Source of the DNA: Mesostigma viride
Lineage: Eukaryota > Streptophyta > Mesostigmatophyceae > Mesostigmatales > Mesostigmataceae
DNA length: 38,066 nucleotides
Assembly (NCBI GenBank): GCA_009746045.1
Contig: RPFO01002042.1
Span: forward strand, 1-38,066
Direction: 5' to 3'
Shown here: in pieces, positions 12,424-22,933 of the stretch
Layout of the letters: each line of letters starts with the position of its first letter
Position numbering within the stretch: position 1 is the first letter of the stretch
Translations under genes and position numbers: made by a program
The notes under the pieces: generated by a model
What the model was told of the DNA's origin: nothing
Databases searched by the model: none
What the model saw: the letters and a program-made list of their open reading frames with translations, nothing else

Positions 12424-13165
12424 AGAAACTGATGAGCTGCGCGTAAACGTCAACTGGAGTCACCTACGGTGGTGAAGACGTGAAGGCGCACTTTCAAATT
12501 TCGCGTGCACTCCTGGTGCACTGTCAAATTTCGCGTACACACGTGGTTGCAGCCATCCGACGGCTACAACCCCAGTGGTCAGGGGCAAACCAAACATCGC
12601 ACGGTACACGTTCTTGCGGCATCGCTGTCAGGTCACCCTAAAACGCGGCAACCCGCTGTTATACTGGCGGCAGTTGTGTACCACCCCCCTCCTTCCCACG
12701 GCAGGTACGCAGCCACTCGCTGTTGTGCTGGCTGCAATTGTGTATCACTTGTACGGTATTTGTGTATCACTTGTCCTCCTTCCCACGGCAGGTACGCAGC
12801 GACCCGCTGTTGTCCTGGCTGCAATTGTGTATCACTTGTACGGTATTTGTGTATCACTTGTACGGTATTTGTGTATCACTTGTCCTCCTTCCCACGGCAG
12901 GTACGCAGCGACCCGCTGTCGACCTGGCTGCAATTGTGTATCACTTGTACGGTATTTGTGTATCACTTGTACGGTATTTGTGTATCACCCCCCTCCTTCC
13001 CGCGGCAGTTGTGTACCACCTTCGGTTTAGTTAGGTATTGGTGTAAGCCTCGTGTTGTAATTGCTGTACGTCCATGGCGTTTGTTGCAACTGGAGGTGTA
13101 TACAATATTAATGGGACGACACTGCATGGCAACGATGCGCACGGAATTGTCAGCCTGACAAGCAA
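12424..13165. promoter_or_regulatory. Divergent intergenic region 1 with shared minisatellite
   Basis: This 740-bp spacer separates the divergent starts of the coiled-coil gene and the transposase, so it must hold both promoters. At about 12660-13030 it carries three to four copies of a module with GGCAGGTACGCAGCGACCCG plus TGTATCACTTGTACGGTATT units, in plus orientation and ending about 136 bp before the transposase ATG. Near the other start, TCAAATTTCGCGT occurs twice (12493-12535). The module recurs in the two other divergent spacers of the element. Promoter or transcription-factor-binding function is inferred from position only. Confidence 0.6.
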
Positions 13166-16100
13166 ATGAGCTGGCTGAAGACTCGTCGATCTCAGGCATA
13201 TTACAAGTCCCCCCAAAAGTCGTTCGTAGGTGAGGCCCTTGAACGTTCTCGTCGTCAGGCACCCTTCTCGTTCCCCGATATCGGTCCACAACCGCTCGTC
13301 GCGCGCCCCAATGTCGGTGCCTCCTGGTCCGTTCCCAGCGGCGGGAACGACGGAGCCAAACGGCGAAGGCTGTTTGGTGAGCCACGCCAGGAATGCCCGC
13401 AAGGTGAACAGCTGTTGAAGACCGCCGAAGCTGTTGAAGTGGCTGAAGTGGATACACGGTCGCCGGAGCCCGATGCGGCGGGCATGGAAGGCGTAGAGCC
13501 TGCTGAGCCGCGCCCTGATGACTCAATGGAGGAGGAATGGGGGGCGATGGCGGAGGAGGAGTTTACGGCAGACGGTGGGGCAGGGGGGGCGATGGCGGAG
13601 GAGGGGCTTACGACAGACGGTGGGGGAGGAACGGCTGGTGATGTTGAGGCCGGCGCCGGCCGTGCATCAAGAAACCCATGGGCATGGTCTAAGCCGTTGT
13701 CTGGGAACGCGGATTTTACACAGGCTTCGCTTTTCTGCATAGCCACGGAGTTTGGTCTTCCTGATAAGTGCATCGAAGCGTTTCAGGAACTGGCGAAGCA
13801 CCCACAATACAGTGTGACCAGCCACGGGGAGTTCGGCGTGGCTAGGAGACGGTCATTGGAGAAGGGCCTGCCCCTTGCGGACGCACTGACTGTGAATTGG
13901 GTCCCAGCGGAGGCAGAGGGCGATCCTTTGCGTGAGGCAGTCAAGTTCACTTACATCAGCATACAGTCAACGCTATCCGCTCTGCTGCAGAATGAGTCGT
14001 TCACGGGGAAACTGTTGCTAGAACACGAGATGAATGAGGATCGGCGTGTGTGGACTTTCAATCAGACCCAGTTTTACAACACCCATCCAACAGTTCAACA
14101 ACAGGAGGTGCAGCTTCCCGCCTTGGCAGCAAGTTCCAGTGAGAAGCGGCAGAGTGTCGTCCGCATTGGGGACACCATCATGGTGTTAATGGACAACAAC
14201 AAGGGGCAGCGAAAGCGAGAAGAACTTTGCCTTGTCCGCGCTGTCTTCATGCAAGTAAACGCTGACGGTACTCGTGAGCCATGGGCGAAAGTCCGGTAAG
14301 TGGCACGGATGGTGCTTTTGTGTCGATGTACACTCATCATGATATGCCCTTGGGATTGCACATGCTGAGTTAATTGCATTCTGCTGAAAACAGATTGGTG
14401 TCTGTCCGGGCTCCCTTGTTGGTTGGTACCAGTTGACCACTATAAACTGCCGTAATGGGCATGCATCCGGGCCAGTGCAAGCATGGTTATTAAACTGGGT
14501 TGTGGGAAGTGCAATGTTTGCACCATATATCAAGTATGATGACAGTGTTTATGCAGCAATGTGGTGTGTTTAGAGACCAAATAATGTCGTAGCCTTTTTG
14601 GTCCTGCATGAGCGCAAAGTTCCGAACACTATTTTCCCGAGGTTAGCCACTCCTCGGCATCCTCGGCATCCTAAATTGAGACCACGCATGCGCAGGATGA
14701 CACAGAGTGCACTACATTTGGTGGGAGGATATTGACGTGTGCACGTCCAGCACGCTTGGATGGATCTAGTATTGTATATTGATGACAATCCTATAGTATT
14801 TGCCCGCCGTCATGATGCCTGCAGGTTCTTCTACCGCGCAAGGGATTGTCCGGGGGGACCGTACCGCGGGATGCCGATCGTGTCAGTGAGGTCTTCTGGA
14901 CGAAGCATGAGCAGGAGATCTCTTTACTGAACTACGGGGGTCACATTGACGTGGTTGGCGTCCGTAAGTGGAGGAAATTTGCCGAGGCTGACCGAGAGGG
15001 CGGGCGAGTGTTCTTCATGCGCAGGTCGTACAACCTGTCCCCGGACAAGCCTCGGTACAAGAGGCTGAGATTCTCTAGATGGGAAGCCGAATTCCGCTGT
15101 TACCGCCCTTCTAAGGATGGTCTACGCATCCTATATTTGGTAGTGGCGTTGTGGGATGACTCATTTGAGGAGTATCTCCATCGGCATGGGACGCTGGAAG
15201 CGCATTTGTTCACTGTTCTGAACATCGAGCGCGCCGACAACAAGTCAAGAGACATGATCTTCCCCATCACCGTGAGAGATACACATGTGCCACGAGAGGC
15301 AGTCCTTGAGTGTCTTGTGGAGGACATGGATGCGATGGCAGAGGGCGTGCCCATGCTTGTGAAGTTTCCCAATACGCCAATGGAGCGGTGGGAAATCCGT
15401 GTCGCGAACCTGAACGTGATGGATTCGGCCGCCCGCAACGGCGCGATGGGGCACAAGGGTTGCACCGGCGACAAAGTGAGTGATGTTGTCACGTAGCTTG
15501 GTTCGGGGTGCTGCCCATGTGACCTTGATGTATTGGGAAGCTGTGTTGGTTTGTTATCACCGTAACCATCAGGCCTTCTTTTATTTCTGCGTACCTTGGT
15601 GTGCGGCGCATTGTGGGTGTGTGCGCCACTGCAGGGATGCCCCTTTTGCAACGTTCACCACGACGACTGGGCGGATGCGACGGTGGACGTGGCGGAGTAC
15701 ATGCGCAGTGAGAAGCAAACGGCGGAAATATTGGAGGAGATGGAGGGCATGGCGACGGCCACGGCACGGAAAGAGAAGGCGAAGGAGACCGGGGTGATGT
15801 ATCAGCCGCTGTGGCCTTGGCGGGAGCTTCGATTCTTTGACCGCTACCGGCAGTATCCGATGGATATCTTTCACAATCTGACGTTGGGTCTATGTAAGCA
15901 GGTGGCTCGCTACCTCGAGGAGGATGGAATTCCCACTCGCCAGCACCCGGAGTTGGATGCTTGGGTAAGCGCACACCCCACGCGCGTCGGGAGCCGGCTG
16001 CCGCAGGGGAAAGCTTTTACCTTGTATCCACATTACAAGGGAATGGAGCTGCTGACCCTACTGTTCCAAATGCCTTTTGCACTTCCCATGCTGCTGCTGA

Positions 16101-17724
16101 GGAGGCGGAATGAGGGAGATGATAAGGAGAAAAGGAAGGCCCGGCGGATCAGCAAGATGGTGATGCACCTCGCCAAGTGGGCGCAGATGATGCTTGGTCC
16201 CGTTACGTCTCCAATCTACAACTTGGCTGCTGACAACGTCTACGCCACTTTTCAAGAGTGTTTCGGCACCTTGTGGCCGCGTGGCAGCCTTGCAGGAAAG
16301 GGTCCTGGGGCAATGGCTGAGGCAGCGGATGGCGACGAAAAGAAGAAAAACGCGGAGAAGAAGAAGAAGAACGCGGAGAAGAAGAAGAAGAGGATGGCAC
16401 GCCAAGACAATGCCGCCAGCCATAACGTCCACATACCGCGCCATGCTTTGGCACAGACTGACGATGTGGGTCGTATCTGGTCCTTGGGCCCGCATGAATT
16501 TGAGGGGTACCACTTATTCCTGAAATCTCTCATGGAGTCCATGGCCAAATGCCACAGCAAGGAGCCGGGGCGTTACTTGCTGCAGAAACTACAGGGCTAC
16601 TTGGCGTGGCAGTCAATGCTGGTTAAGGAGACATCCCAGCTCGATGAACGCGTGCTGCAAACCTTGCAGGAAAGCAGGATGTTCAACAAGCTGTATCCCA
16701 AAGCGGCCGCGACTGGTAGTGGCGCGAGTGGCGGTCCTTCTGGGCGGGAGGTGTGGGTGCGGCAAGGGGCGACTTTTCCAACGGTCATACACGAGCGCTG
16801 CGCGTTGGGGCGCATCGAGCAGGTGAGGAAACGCATGGGCGCTGTTGCTATGGCTGCGCTGGCGCTAGGGCTAGGGCATTCCTTGGTGTGCTGGGCCGAC
16901 CCAGCATTTCCGTTCATATGCCCAGGCTAACAACGGCACTTGTGTGTTTTGCATGTGGTGCTGTGTGTGTGCAGGTCATGGGGGGCATGCCTTGCGGCCG
17001 TAACCCTAAGTCAACACCTACGTTGGCGGAAATTGGCGCTGACAAGCAGACGGTGGACGAGCTTCTCGCCCCGCTGGGCTGTCCACCCTGGGATGAAGCA
17101 ACTGGCAGCGTGAAGGTTTATGCTAGTGCAGTAGTCGGTGCCAGGACCATTACGACTGGGGAGGTCAGGTGCTTCCACACTGATGCATACCCGGAAGGTC
17201 AAGTGGCGACGGCAGACTCATTGGCATACCAGGCGGCGGACAATGTGGACGCTGAATTTTGGTTTGCTGAGGTTGGCACCATCTTCATGCTGACGCCTGC
17301 TGAGGGGGCCATGGGGAGCATGTGGTTTGTCCCGATTTGGTTTGAGTCAGGGAATGCAGAGGACGTTCAGGGCAAGCCCATGTTCAACATGGACGAAACT
17401 TGGACGGACTGTCCTGTGTTCACCAAAGACATGACACTGTCCTCGCAGTGGAAAGCCAACGGGAAGTATCCACAGCCTCTGTCCTACCTGGGGTCACAGG
17501 TCCGACTGTTGCATCAGTGCTGGCGGCGTGGTTGCGAAACCAAATGCAAAGTAAAGCATGTGGCGGCACGTGTAGGTGACACCACATCAGAACCAGTCCT
17601 ACAGGTGAAGCACGACCACCTTGGGAACAACCACTATGTGCTGGATGCGTTTGATTGGGCGTGCCCAGCGTACTATCGTGACCTGCACATGGGGGGCGTG
17701 ACGGACCAGCATGGGAAACGATGA
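13166..17724 (+). CDS. CACTA (Plavaka-like) transposase with BAH domain
   Basis: Four exons: 13166-14295, 14825-15475, 15635-16822 and 16975-17724, all with GT...AG introns, about 1,240 residues. Exon 1 has an acidic Gly-rich stretch, then from residue about 330 a BAH domain that continues into exon 2: GDTIMVLMDNN, AKVRFFYRARDCP, EVFWTKHEQE, FFMRRSYN. The transposase core follows, with WDDSFEEYLH (candidate first Asp, about 15155), CPFCNVHHDD at the exon 3 start, PMDIFHNLTLG (candidate second Asp, 15863) and a Lys/Glu run. Exon 4 (KVYASAVVGARTITTGEVRC onward) resembles the C-terminal region of Tnp2-type proteins. The G6 run at 14852-14857 must be G7 to keep the BAH domain in frame. A TGTAA signal lies at 17764. 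It should act in the nucleus on the terminal repeats. BAH domains usually bind nucleosomes or modified histones, which could guide target choice. Confidence 0.8.
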
Positions 17725-17780
17725 CCTGCATAGGATGGCCGTGTCAGATAATCACGGCATTTTGTAACGTAGGGAGCCAG

Positions 17781-18334
17781 TGTATTTATATTGTTGGCCA
17801 TGGGGCTGAGGTTGTGAGCATCCCATTCGTCATGCTCGTGCCCAGTTTGCGTGTGCCCAGTTTTGGGGACATTGTATTTATATTGTTGGCCATGGGGCTG
17901 AGCTAGGTTGTGAGCATCCCATTCGTCATGCGAGGGCCCAGTTTGCGGTGCCCAGTTTTGGGGACATTGTATTTATATTGTTGGCCATGGGGCTGAGGTT
18001 GTGAGCATCCCATTCGTCATGCTCGTGCCCAGTTTGCGGTGCCCAGTTTTGGGGACATTGTATTTATATTGTTGGCCATGGGGCTGAGGTTGTGAGCATC
18101 CCATTCGTCATGCTCGTGCCCAGTTTGCGTGTGCCCAGTTTTGGGGACATTGTATTTATATTGTTGGCCATGGGGCTGAGGTTGTGAGCATCCCATTCGT
18201 CATGCTCGTGCCCAGTTTGCGTGTGCCCAGTTTTGGGGACATTGTATTTATATTGTTGGCCATGGGGCTGAGGTTGTGAGCATCCCATTCGTCATGCTCG
18301 TGCCCAGTTTGCGTGTGCCCAGTTTTGGGGACAT
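17781..18334 (+). repeat. 92-bp tandem repeat, about six copies
   Basis: Six head-to-tail units of 91-95 bp start with TGTATTTATATTGTTGGCCA and end with CCCAGTTTTGGGGACAT. Copies differ by a few small indels. The array starts 57 bp after the transposase stop and lies in the convergent 3' spacer, so it probably falls in or just past the 3' untranslated region. The first unit sits just downstream of TGTAA at 17764. Confidence 0.9.
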
Positions 18335-18843
18335 CCTATTGTGATGTTTTTCTGTATTCATATACGTGGTAAGGGAACGACCCATTAGGAAATTATCTGA
18401 GACTTTGCAATTGAAGTCGGACAAGTTCTATGCTCCATGTACACTGCATGATACACCTGGATATCAAATATTACATAACTTGGTTAAGGTTTCGTTCCAT
18501 CACTCCGAGGGCTCCTGATCTGTGGCTCGCCAATGGGAGCACGAGTTTAAGTAATTGATGTGACCTTTTGTGGATGCCCTACCTAACGCGAAGGCATGAT
18601 CATCTTCCCATGCAGTGAGCAGTTTAATTGAACCTGGGGCCAGTCTTTTTAAGGCAACGAGACAAGTGGGGCGTCATATTAATAGGTACATGAATTAATT
18701 AGTTAATGAGGAACATCACTCCGTTGGGAGTCAATGGAGCACATATCCCTGAGAAGGGGCATATGGCTTTAAAGACATCCTGGGCTACTTCATGCAAGGG
18801 TGGTTACTTCATGCAAGGTTAACGTCGTGCTCCCTTTCTGCTT
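18335..18843. other. Convergent 3' spacer with dispersed repeat
   Basis: There is no gene here. The stretch at about 18690-18800 (containing CCGTTGGGAGTC and GGGGCATATG) is a diverged direct copy of about 32675-32785, and a partial third copy lies near 32345. A smaller shared piece, GCACGAGTTTAA at about 18540, recurs near 27785. All copies lie in 3' spacers between convergent genes of the same transposon. Confidence 0.55.
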
Positions 18844-19558
18844 GATGGATGGATGGATGGATGGATGGATGGATGGATGGATGGATGGGTGGGTGGGTGG
18901 GTGGGTGGATGGATGGATGGATGGATGGATGGATGGATGGATGGGTGGGTGGGTGGGTGGGTGGGTGGGTGGGTGGGTGGGTGGGTGGGTGGGTGGGTGG
19001 GTGGGTGGGTGGGTGGGTGGGTGGGTGGGTGGGTGGGTGGGTGGGTGGGTGGGTGGGTGGGTGGGTGGGTGGGTGGGTGGGTGGGTGGGTGGGTGGGTGG
19101 GTGGGTTGGTGGGTGGGTGGGTGGATGGATGGATGGATGGATGGATGGATGGATGGGTGGGTGGGTGGGTGGGTGGGTGGGTGGGTGGGTGGGTGGGTGG
19201 GTGGGTGGGTGGGTGGGAGGGTGGGTGGGTGGGTGGGTGGGTGGGTGGGTGGGTGGGTGGGTGGGTGGATGGATGGATGGATGGATGGATGGATGGATGG
19301 GTGGGTGGGTGGGTGGGTGGGTGGGTGGGTGGGTGGGTGGGTGGGTGGGTGGGTGGGTGGGTGGGTGGGTGGGTGGGTGGGTGGGTGGGTGGGTGGGTGG
19401 GTGGGTGGGTGGGTGGGTGGGTGGGTGGGTGGGTGGGTGGGTGGGTGGGTGGGTGGGTGGGTGGGTGGGTGGGTGGGTGGGTGGGTGGGTGGGTGGGTGG
19501 GTGGGTGGGTGGGTGGGTGGGTGGGTGGGTGGGTGGGAGGGTGGGTGGGTGGGTGGTG
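18844..19558. repeat. (GGAT/GGGT)n tetranucleotide array, about 715 bp
   Basis: Four blocks of GGAT (18844-18886, about 18906-18942, 19123-19154 and 19266-19300) alternate with long pure GGGT blocks, the last about 250 bp. The plus strand has a GGG triplet every four bases and is therefore strongly G-quadruplex prone. The long Trp-Val-Gly-Gly frames on one strand and Thr-His-Pro-Pro frames on the other are artefacts of the repeat and not genes. Confidence 0.95.
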
Positions 19559-19595
19559 GACTACTTACACAATACAATAATCTAGTGCTTAACGG

Positions 19596-19704
19596 TTGGG
19601 GGATGATGCAGACGATATTTGTTTAAACTTTTGTGTAATTATTTTCTAATGAGATTAGCATAGTACTCCGTGGCATGCCTTGGCGCATGACACGCAAGTA
19701 CTTA
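19596..19704. repeat. Shared 3'-spacer repeat, copy A
   Basis: About 110 bp, including GATTAGCATAGTACT and CATGACACGCAAGTACTTAC, matches 32197-32310 in inverted orientation with moderate divergence. This copy starts about 14 bp beyond the dioxygenase stop on the minus strand. The other copy is downstream of the orphan gene at 30479-31723. In each case the repeat has the same orientation relative to the gene it follows. Confidence 0.7.
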
Positions 19705-19717
19705 CTTACTTACTTAC

Positions 19718-20716
19718 TTACACAATCACTGGGCAAACGCTATCTGCGAGACCCTGGTTGCCCAATCGCCTTGCCGTGCTGATGCCCTTGAAAAAAATGC
19801 GGCGATTTTCCACCTGGTACGCGGCACCAGCATGCACATGTGCTCCATGCCACAAGACAACATCACCAGGATTGAGCATCACCTCAGTTTTTCCCTCCCC
19901 CCTCTTGGAGATGTCCCTCTTCCTATAATGTCGGATACTATTGTCGTACGAAACCCAACGTGTGTCGGGTTGTACAGCGATGATGCAACTTACTGGGAAG
20001 TATACCTCCCATGCCAAAACTTCACGTGTAAGATCGGAATGGGGCCCTTGTTCTTTGCAGTTAGCCAGGCTTCGGAGCACCAGCAACTCACGTGGCTTAG
20101 GCACGTAGGACATGTCCAGCGCAGCATGCAGGATCTTGACCGCCAATCCCACGACGAGCTTCCCAAACGGGCTGTCTTCGTCGATAAGGGCTTGGCTACG
20201 TTGCTTTGGAGGGAATGAAAACGTCTTGGTGTTCTCGTTGTACTTCCGAAAAATTCTGTCAAATTTAGTATCCGGCATGTCTTGCGCAGCATTCAGCATC
20301 TGCACGCGTACTTCCTCGCTTACGATGCCTCGTATGACAGTGTATCCCCTCTCCCTGATATCCGCCGCACACTTCTTTTGTAAAGGGGTTTCGGCAATGT
20401 TCCTCTCACGCAATGCCACGTTTTCAATCGCCGTTTCCCCGGCATTCTTCCGGTTGCCCACACGGTGGTTCTCTTCGGCTTTCAATGAGGCGGGCGTTTT
20501 TTTCTTGGCAGGAACCTTCTTGGCCGCCTCCCGCCTTGCTTTTTGCCTTTCCGCCTGCTGCTTCCTATATGCCATCAATCCACCAGCCCTCTTGATAGCA
20601 GCTTTCTGGTCGATGTCGCGCCACCTGTTTGCCTTCATAATTTTGGCTTGCATCTTCTTCATGGCTTTGCACGCCTTGGCGACTTCCTGCTCACTAGCCA
20701 AGTCGGATTCCATCAT
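19718..20716 (-). CDS. 2-oxoglutarate/Fe(II)-dependent dioxygenase
   Basis: Single exon, 332 residues from the ATG at 20716. Residues 1-110 are basic and Lys/Ala-rich (KKVPAKKKTPASLK), probably helical and possibly a nuclear signal. The catalytic double-stranded beta-helix follows: GPHSDL gives the iron ligands His226 and Asp228, VVLWHGAHVHAG gives the distal His293 or His295, and ENRRIFF gives the Arg that holds 2-oxoglutarate, at about the usual ten-residue spacing. All key residues are present, so it is likely active. The substrate is unknown. TET/JBP nucleobase oxygenases accompany other eukaryotic DNA transposons (KDZ type), so a nucleic-acid substrate is attractive, but I see no specific TET/JBP signature. 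The gene is divergent from the four-exon orphan at 21519, and its own minisatellite cluster ends about 124 bp before its start. Confidence 0.8.
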   Translation of the reverse strand: MMESDLASEQEVAKACKAMKKMQAKIMKANRWRDIDQKAAIKRAGGLMAYRKQQAERQKARREAAKKVPAKKKTPASLKAEENHRVGNRKNAGETAIENVALRERNIAETPLQKKCAADIRERGYTVIRGIVSEEVRVQMLNAAQDMPDTKFDRIFRKYNENTKTFSFPPKQRSQALIDEDSPFGKLVVGLAVKILHAALDMSYVPKPRELLVLRSLANCKEQGPHSDLTREVLAWEVYFPVSCIIAVQPDTRWVSYDNSIRHYRKRDISKRGEGKTEVMLNPGDVVLWHGAHVHAGAAYQVENRRIFFKGISTARRLGNQGLADSVCPVIV

Positions 20717-21518
20717 ATACCGGCAAAGAAAACAGGGTTTAAAAGCAACCGAGTATATGTAAAGGCTATCGATCGTGCTGTTTAGGGTTAAATACCAACC
20801 TTCAGTACAAAAATTAATTGGCGGGCTGCCATGCACAACATCGGGTCGCTGCGTACCTGCCGTGGGAAGGAGGGGGGTGATACACAAATACCGTACAAGT
20901 GATACACAAATACCGTACAAGTGATACACAATTGCAGCCAGGACAACAGCGGGTCGCTGCGTACCTGCCGTGGGAAGGAGGACAAGTGATACACAAATAC
21001 GCTACAAGTGATACACAACTGCCGCCAGTATAACAGCGGGTCGCTGCGTACCTGCCGTGGGAAGGAGGACAAGTGATACACAAATACGCTACAAGTGATA
21101 CACAAATACGCTACAAGTGATACACAATTGCAGCCAGGGCAACAGCGGGTCGCTGCGTACCTGCCGTGGGAAGGAGGACAAGTGATACACAAATACTCTA
21201 CAAGTGATACACAACTGCCGCCAGTATAACAGCGGGTCGCTGCGTACCTGCCGTGGGAAGGAGGACAAGTGATACACAAATACGCTACAAGTGATACACA
21301 ATTGCAGCCAGGACAACAGCGGTCGCTGCGTACCTGCCGTGGGAAGGAGGACAAGTGATACACAAATACGTGTCTGTATTGAGGTAGTGCCACGCGAATG
21401 GTTTTACAGTGCAGTGCAGGCAGCGCTATAATGTGTACCCCCGATCACGTGAGCCTGAGCTAATTATTGGATCACGCAGCGACGGTAATTACTTTGCAGG
21501 CAGTACGCAACCGTAGCA
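20717..21518. promoter_or_regulatory. Divergent intergenic region 2 with shared minisatellite
   Basis: This spacer lies between the dioxygenase and the four-exon gene. From about 20840 to 21380 it holds six copies of the module seen at 12660-13030, here in inverted orientation and so pointing at the dioxygenase. Inserts alternate between a CTGGCTGCAATT and a CTGGCGGCAGTT form, and the short unit between TGTATCACTTG... and ...GTATTTG varies (ACGG, AGCG, AGAG). The position again suggests a shared promoter or enhancer; function is inferred. Confidence 0.65.
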
Positions 21519-22933
21519 ATGGACGCTAAAGATCGTCGACCCGTTTGGGAGTCACAAGAGTTTAAAGCCGCGATGGAATATGCGCGCAGTAATTTCGAAG
21601 TGGAGGTAAGTTCCTTCATGAGTACTCACATTGTAGTATTGCTTGTGATTCATCGGCGGGTATATGTATCTCATGGGTAAGAATGTCCCGTTGGAAGCAC
21701 CGTTTCGGGTCGCGGGGTATCTGCTGCCGACCAATAAATCCATGGTTACTGACTGTCTTTGATGGCAGTGCTAATCATGGCGCGTGACCATCATTACATA
21801 ACGGTCCTGGGTTTGTCGAGCGGGTGCCTGCGTGTGTCTCGCTGTGCGTCTCTGCCCTTGCACCGCAGGCGCAACAGTATCAGCGGCCCGAGCAATTCGC
21901 GCAAGCGTCCAAAGGGTTTGAGAGCACATCCAACTGGGAGAGACTGGGGGTATCAAAGTTCATGCTAGACGCATTGAAGGGCCGTCGGCCGCGCAAGGGC
22001 CGTGGGCCGCGGGCCGTGGGCCGTGCTCATTTTCAGCCTGTCGCAGCTGGTAATGAGGCCATGGAGAAGCCCGGAGAGGTGGCGGGGACCGAGGAGAGTG
22101 ATGAGGGCGAGGGAGAGGTTGCGCAGGCGGTCAGCGGTGAGAAGAATAAGAAGAAGAAGAATGTGAAGGAGACACCGTATTTGGTTGCGGTAAGTTCCCC
22201 TTTGCTTCTTCATGTGCTGCACGTGTACATGGATGTTTGTATACTACTACGAAGTTAGAGGAAGCATGAACAGCAATGCTGGACATGTGTGGACTGTTCT
22301 TCTCATGTGTTGTTGCTGTAAACCGTGGCTGTGCTGATTTGTGCATATCCTTGACATGTGTGCAGAGGAAGCAACTAACGCGGGCGGTTGATTATTGGAG
22401 CGGCCAGTGTCTGAAGGAGAAGAGGGGATGGAAGGATGCCAGGTTACACAAAAAGGCCACAGGCACGCCTGGGGTAGAGGGCCCATCGCAGGGAGCCGTC
22501 ACGGGGCACGCCACCGGTGAGCCTATGGAGATGCAGGACCCAGTGGGTGCGTGCTCGCAGGCGGCAGCTGTACCTGGAGAAGGGTTGTCGGGACCGCCGG
22601 GGTATTCACTTGTCAGGGAGGCCGCGGCGTTGTGTCAGATGATGTGCGACCGCGCAGTGGCGTCGTTGCCCCACCTGGCGGCTCCGTTGGTTAATGCGGG
22701 GGAGGGCTCCTTCGAGCCGCGCACGCTGGCACACATGGCACTGTCTGCTCAGGTAGGCGACTGTGTGATTGCTTGTTGCATGCAACATGTTGACGACAAT
22801 CTTTATTTGCATATGGGAACAGCGCGTTGATGACTTATTCATATCTGACAGCATTATGTGGCCTGATGTTTCTCTCCGGATGACGTACAAAAATGTGAGG
22901 CACAGCACACGCATATGCCGCTCCCTGCGTTAG
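21519..22933 (+). CDS. Four-exon orphan protein, about 301 residues
   Basis: Exons 21519-21605, 21869-22189, 22366-22752 and 22823-22933 all join in phase 0 with donors GTAAGT, GTAAGT and GTAGGC and CAG, CAG and AACAG acceptors, ending at TAG. The protein starts MDAKDRRPVWESQEFKAAME, has a basic stretch (LKGRRPRKGRGPR), an acidic stretch, a Lys run (GEKNKKKKN) and a short last exon starting RVDDLFISDSIMWPDVS. Phase-0 agreement over three introns supports a real gene. I recognise no domain. The basic and acidic patches suit a nuclear or DNA-binding protein. It shares its upstream region with the dioxygenase. Confidence 0.68.

Noticed and set aside
12660-13030. CRISPR-like array of spaced direct repeats
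   Set aside because: The DNA is eukaryotic, and the intervening sequences are themselves repeated rather than unique, so this is a compound minisatellite.
13166-17724. KDZ (Kyakuja-Dileera-Zisupton) transposase instead of CACTA
   Set aside because: The cargo dioxygenase made this tempting, but the CACTA tips, the CPFC motif, the DIFHN-type motif and the Tnp2-like C-terminal region fit EnSpm/Plavaka, and no 8-bp target duplication is present.
18800-19626. Long frames of Trp-Val-Gly-Gly or Thr-His-Pro-Pro on both strands
   Set aside because: Tetranucleotide repeats are open in all frames; these are artefacts of (GGGT)n.
20717-20929. Upstream extension of the dioxygenase frame
   Set aside because: The extra residues come from the minisatellite and a non-coding leader; the first ATG followed by sequence typical of the protein is at 20716.
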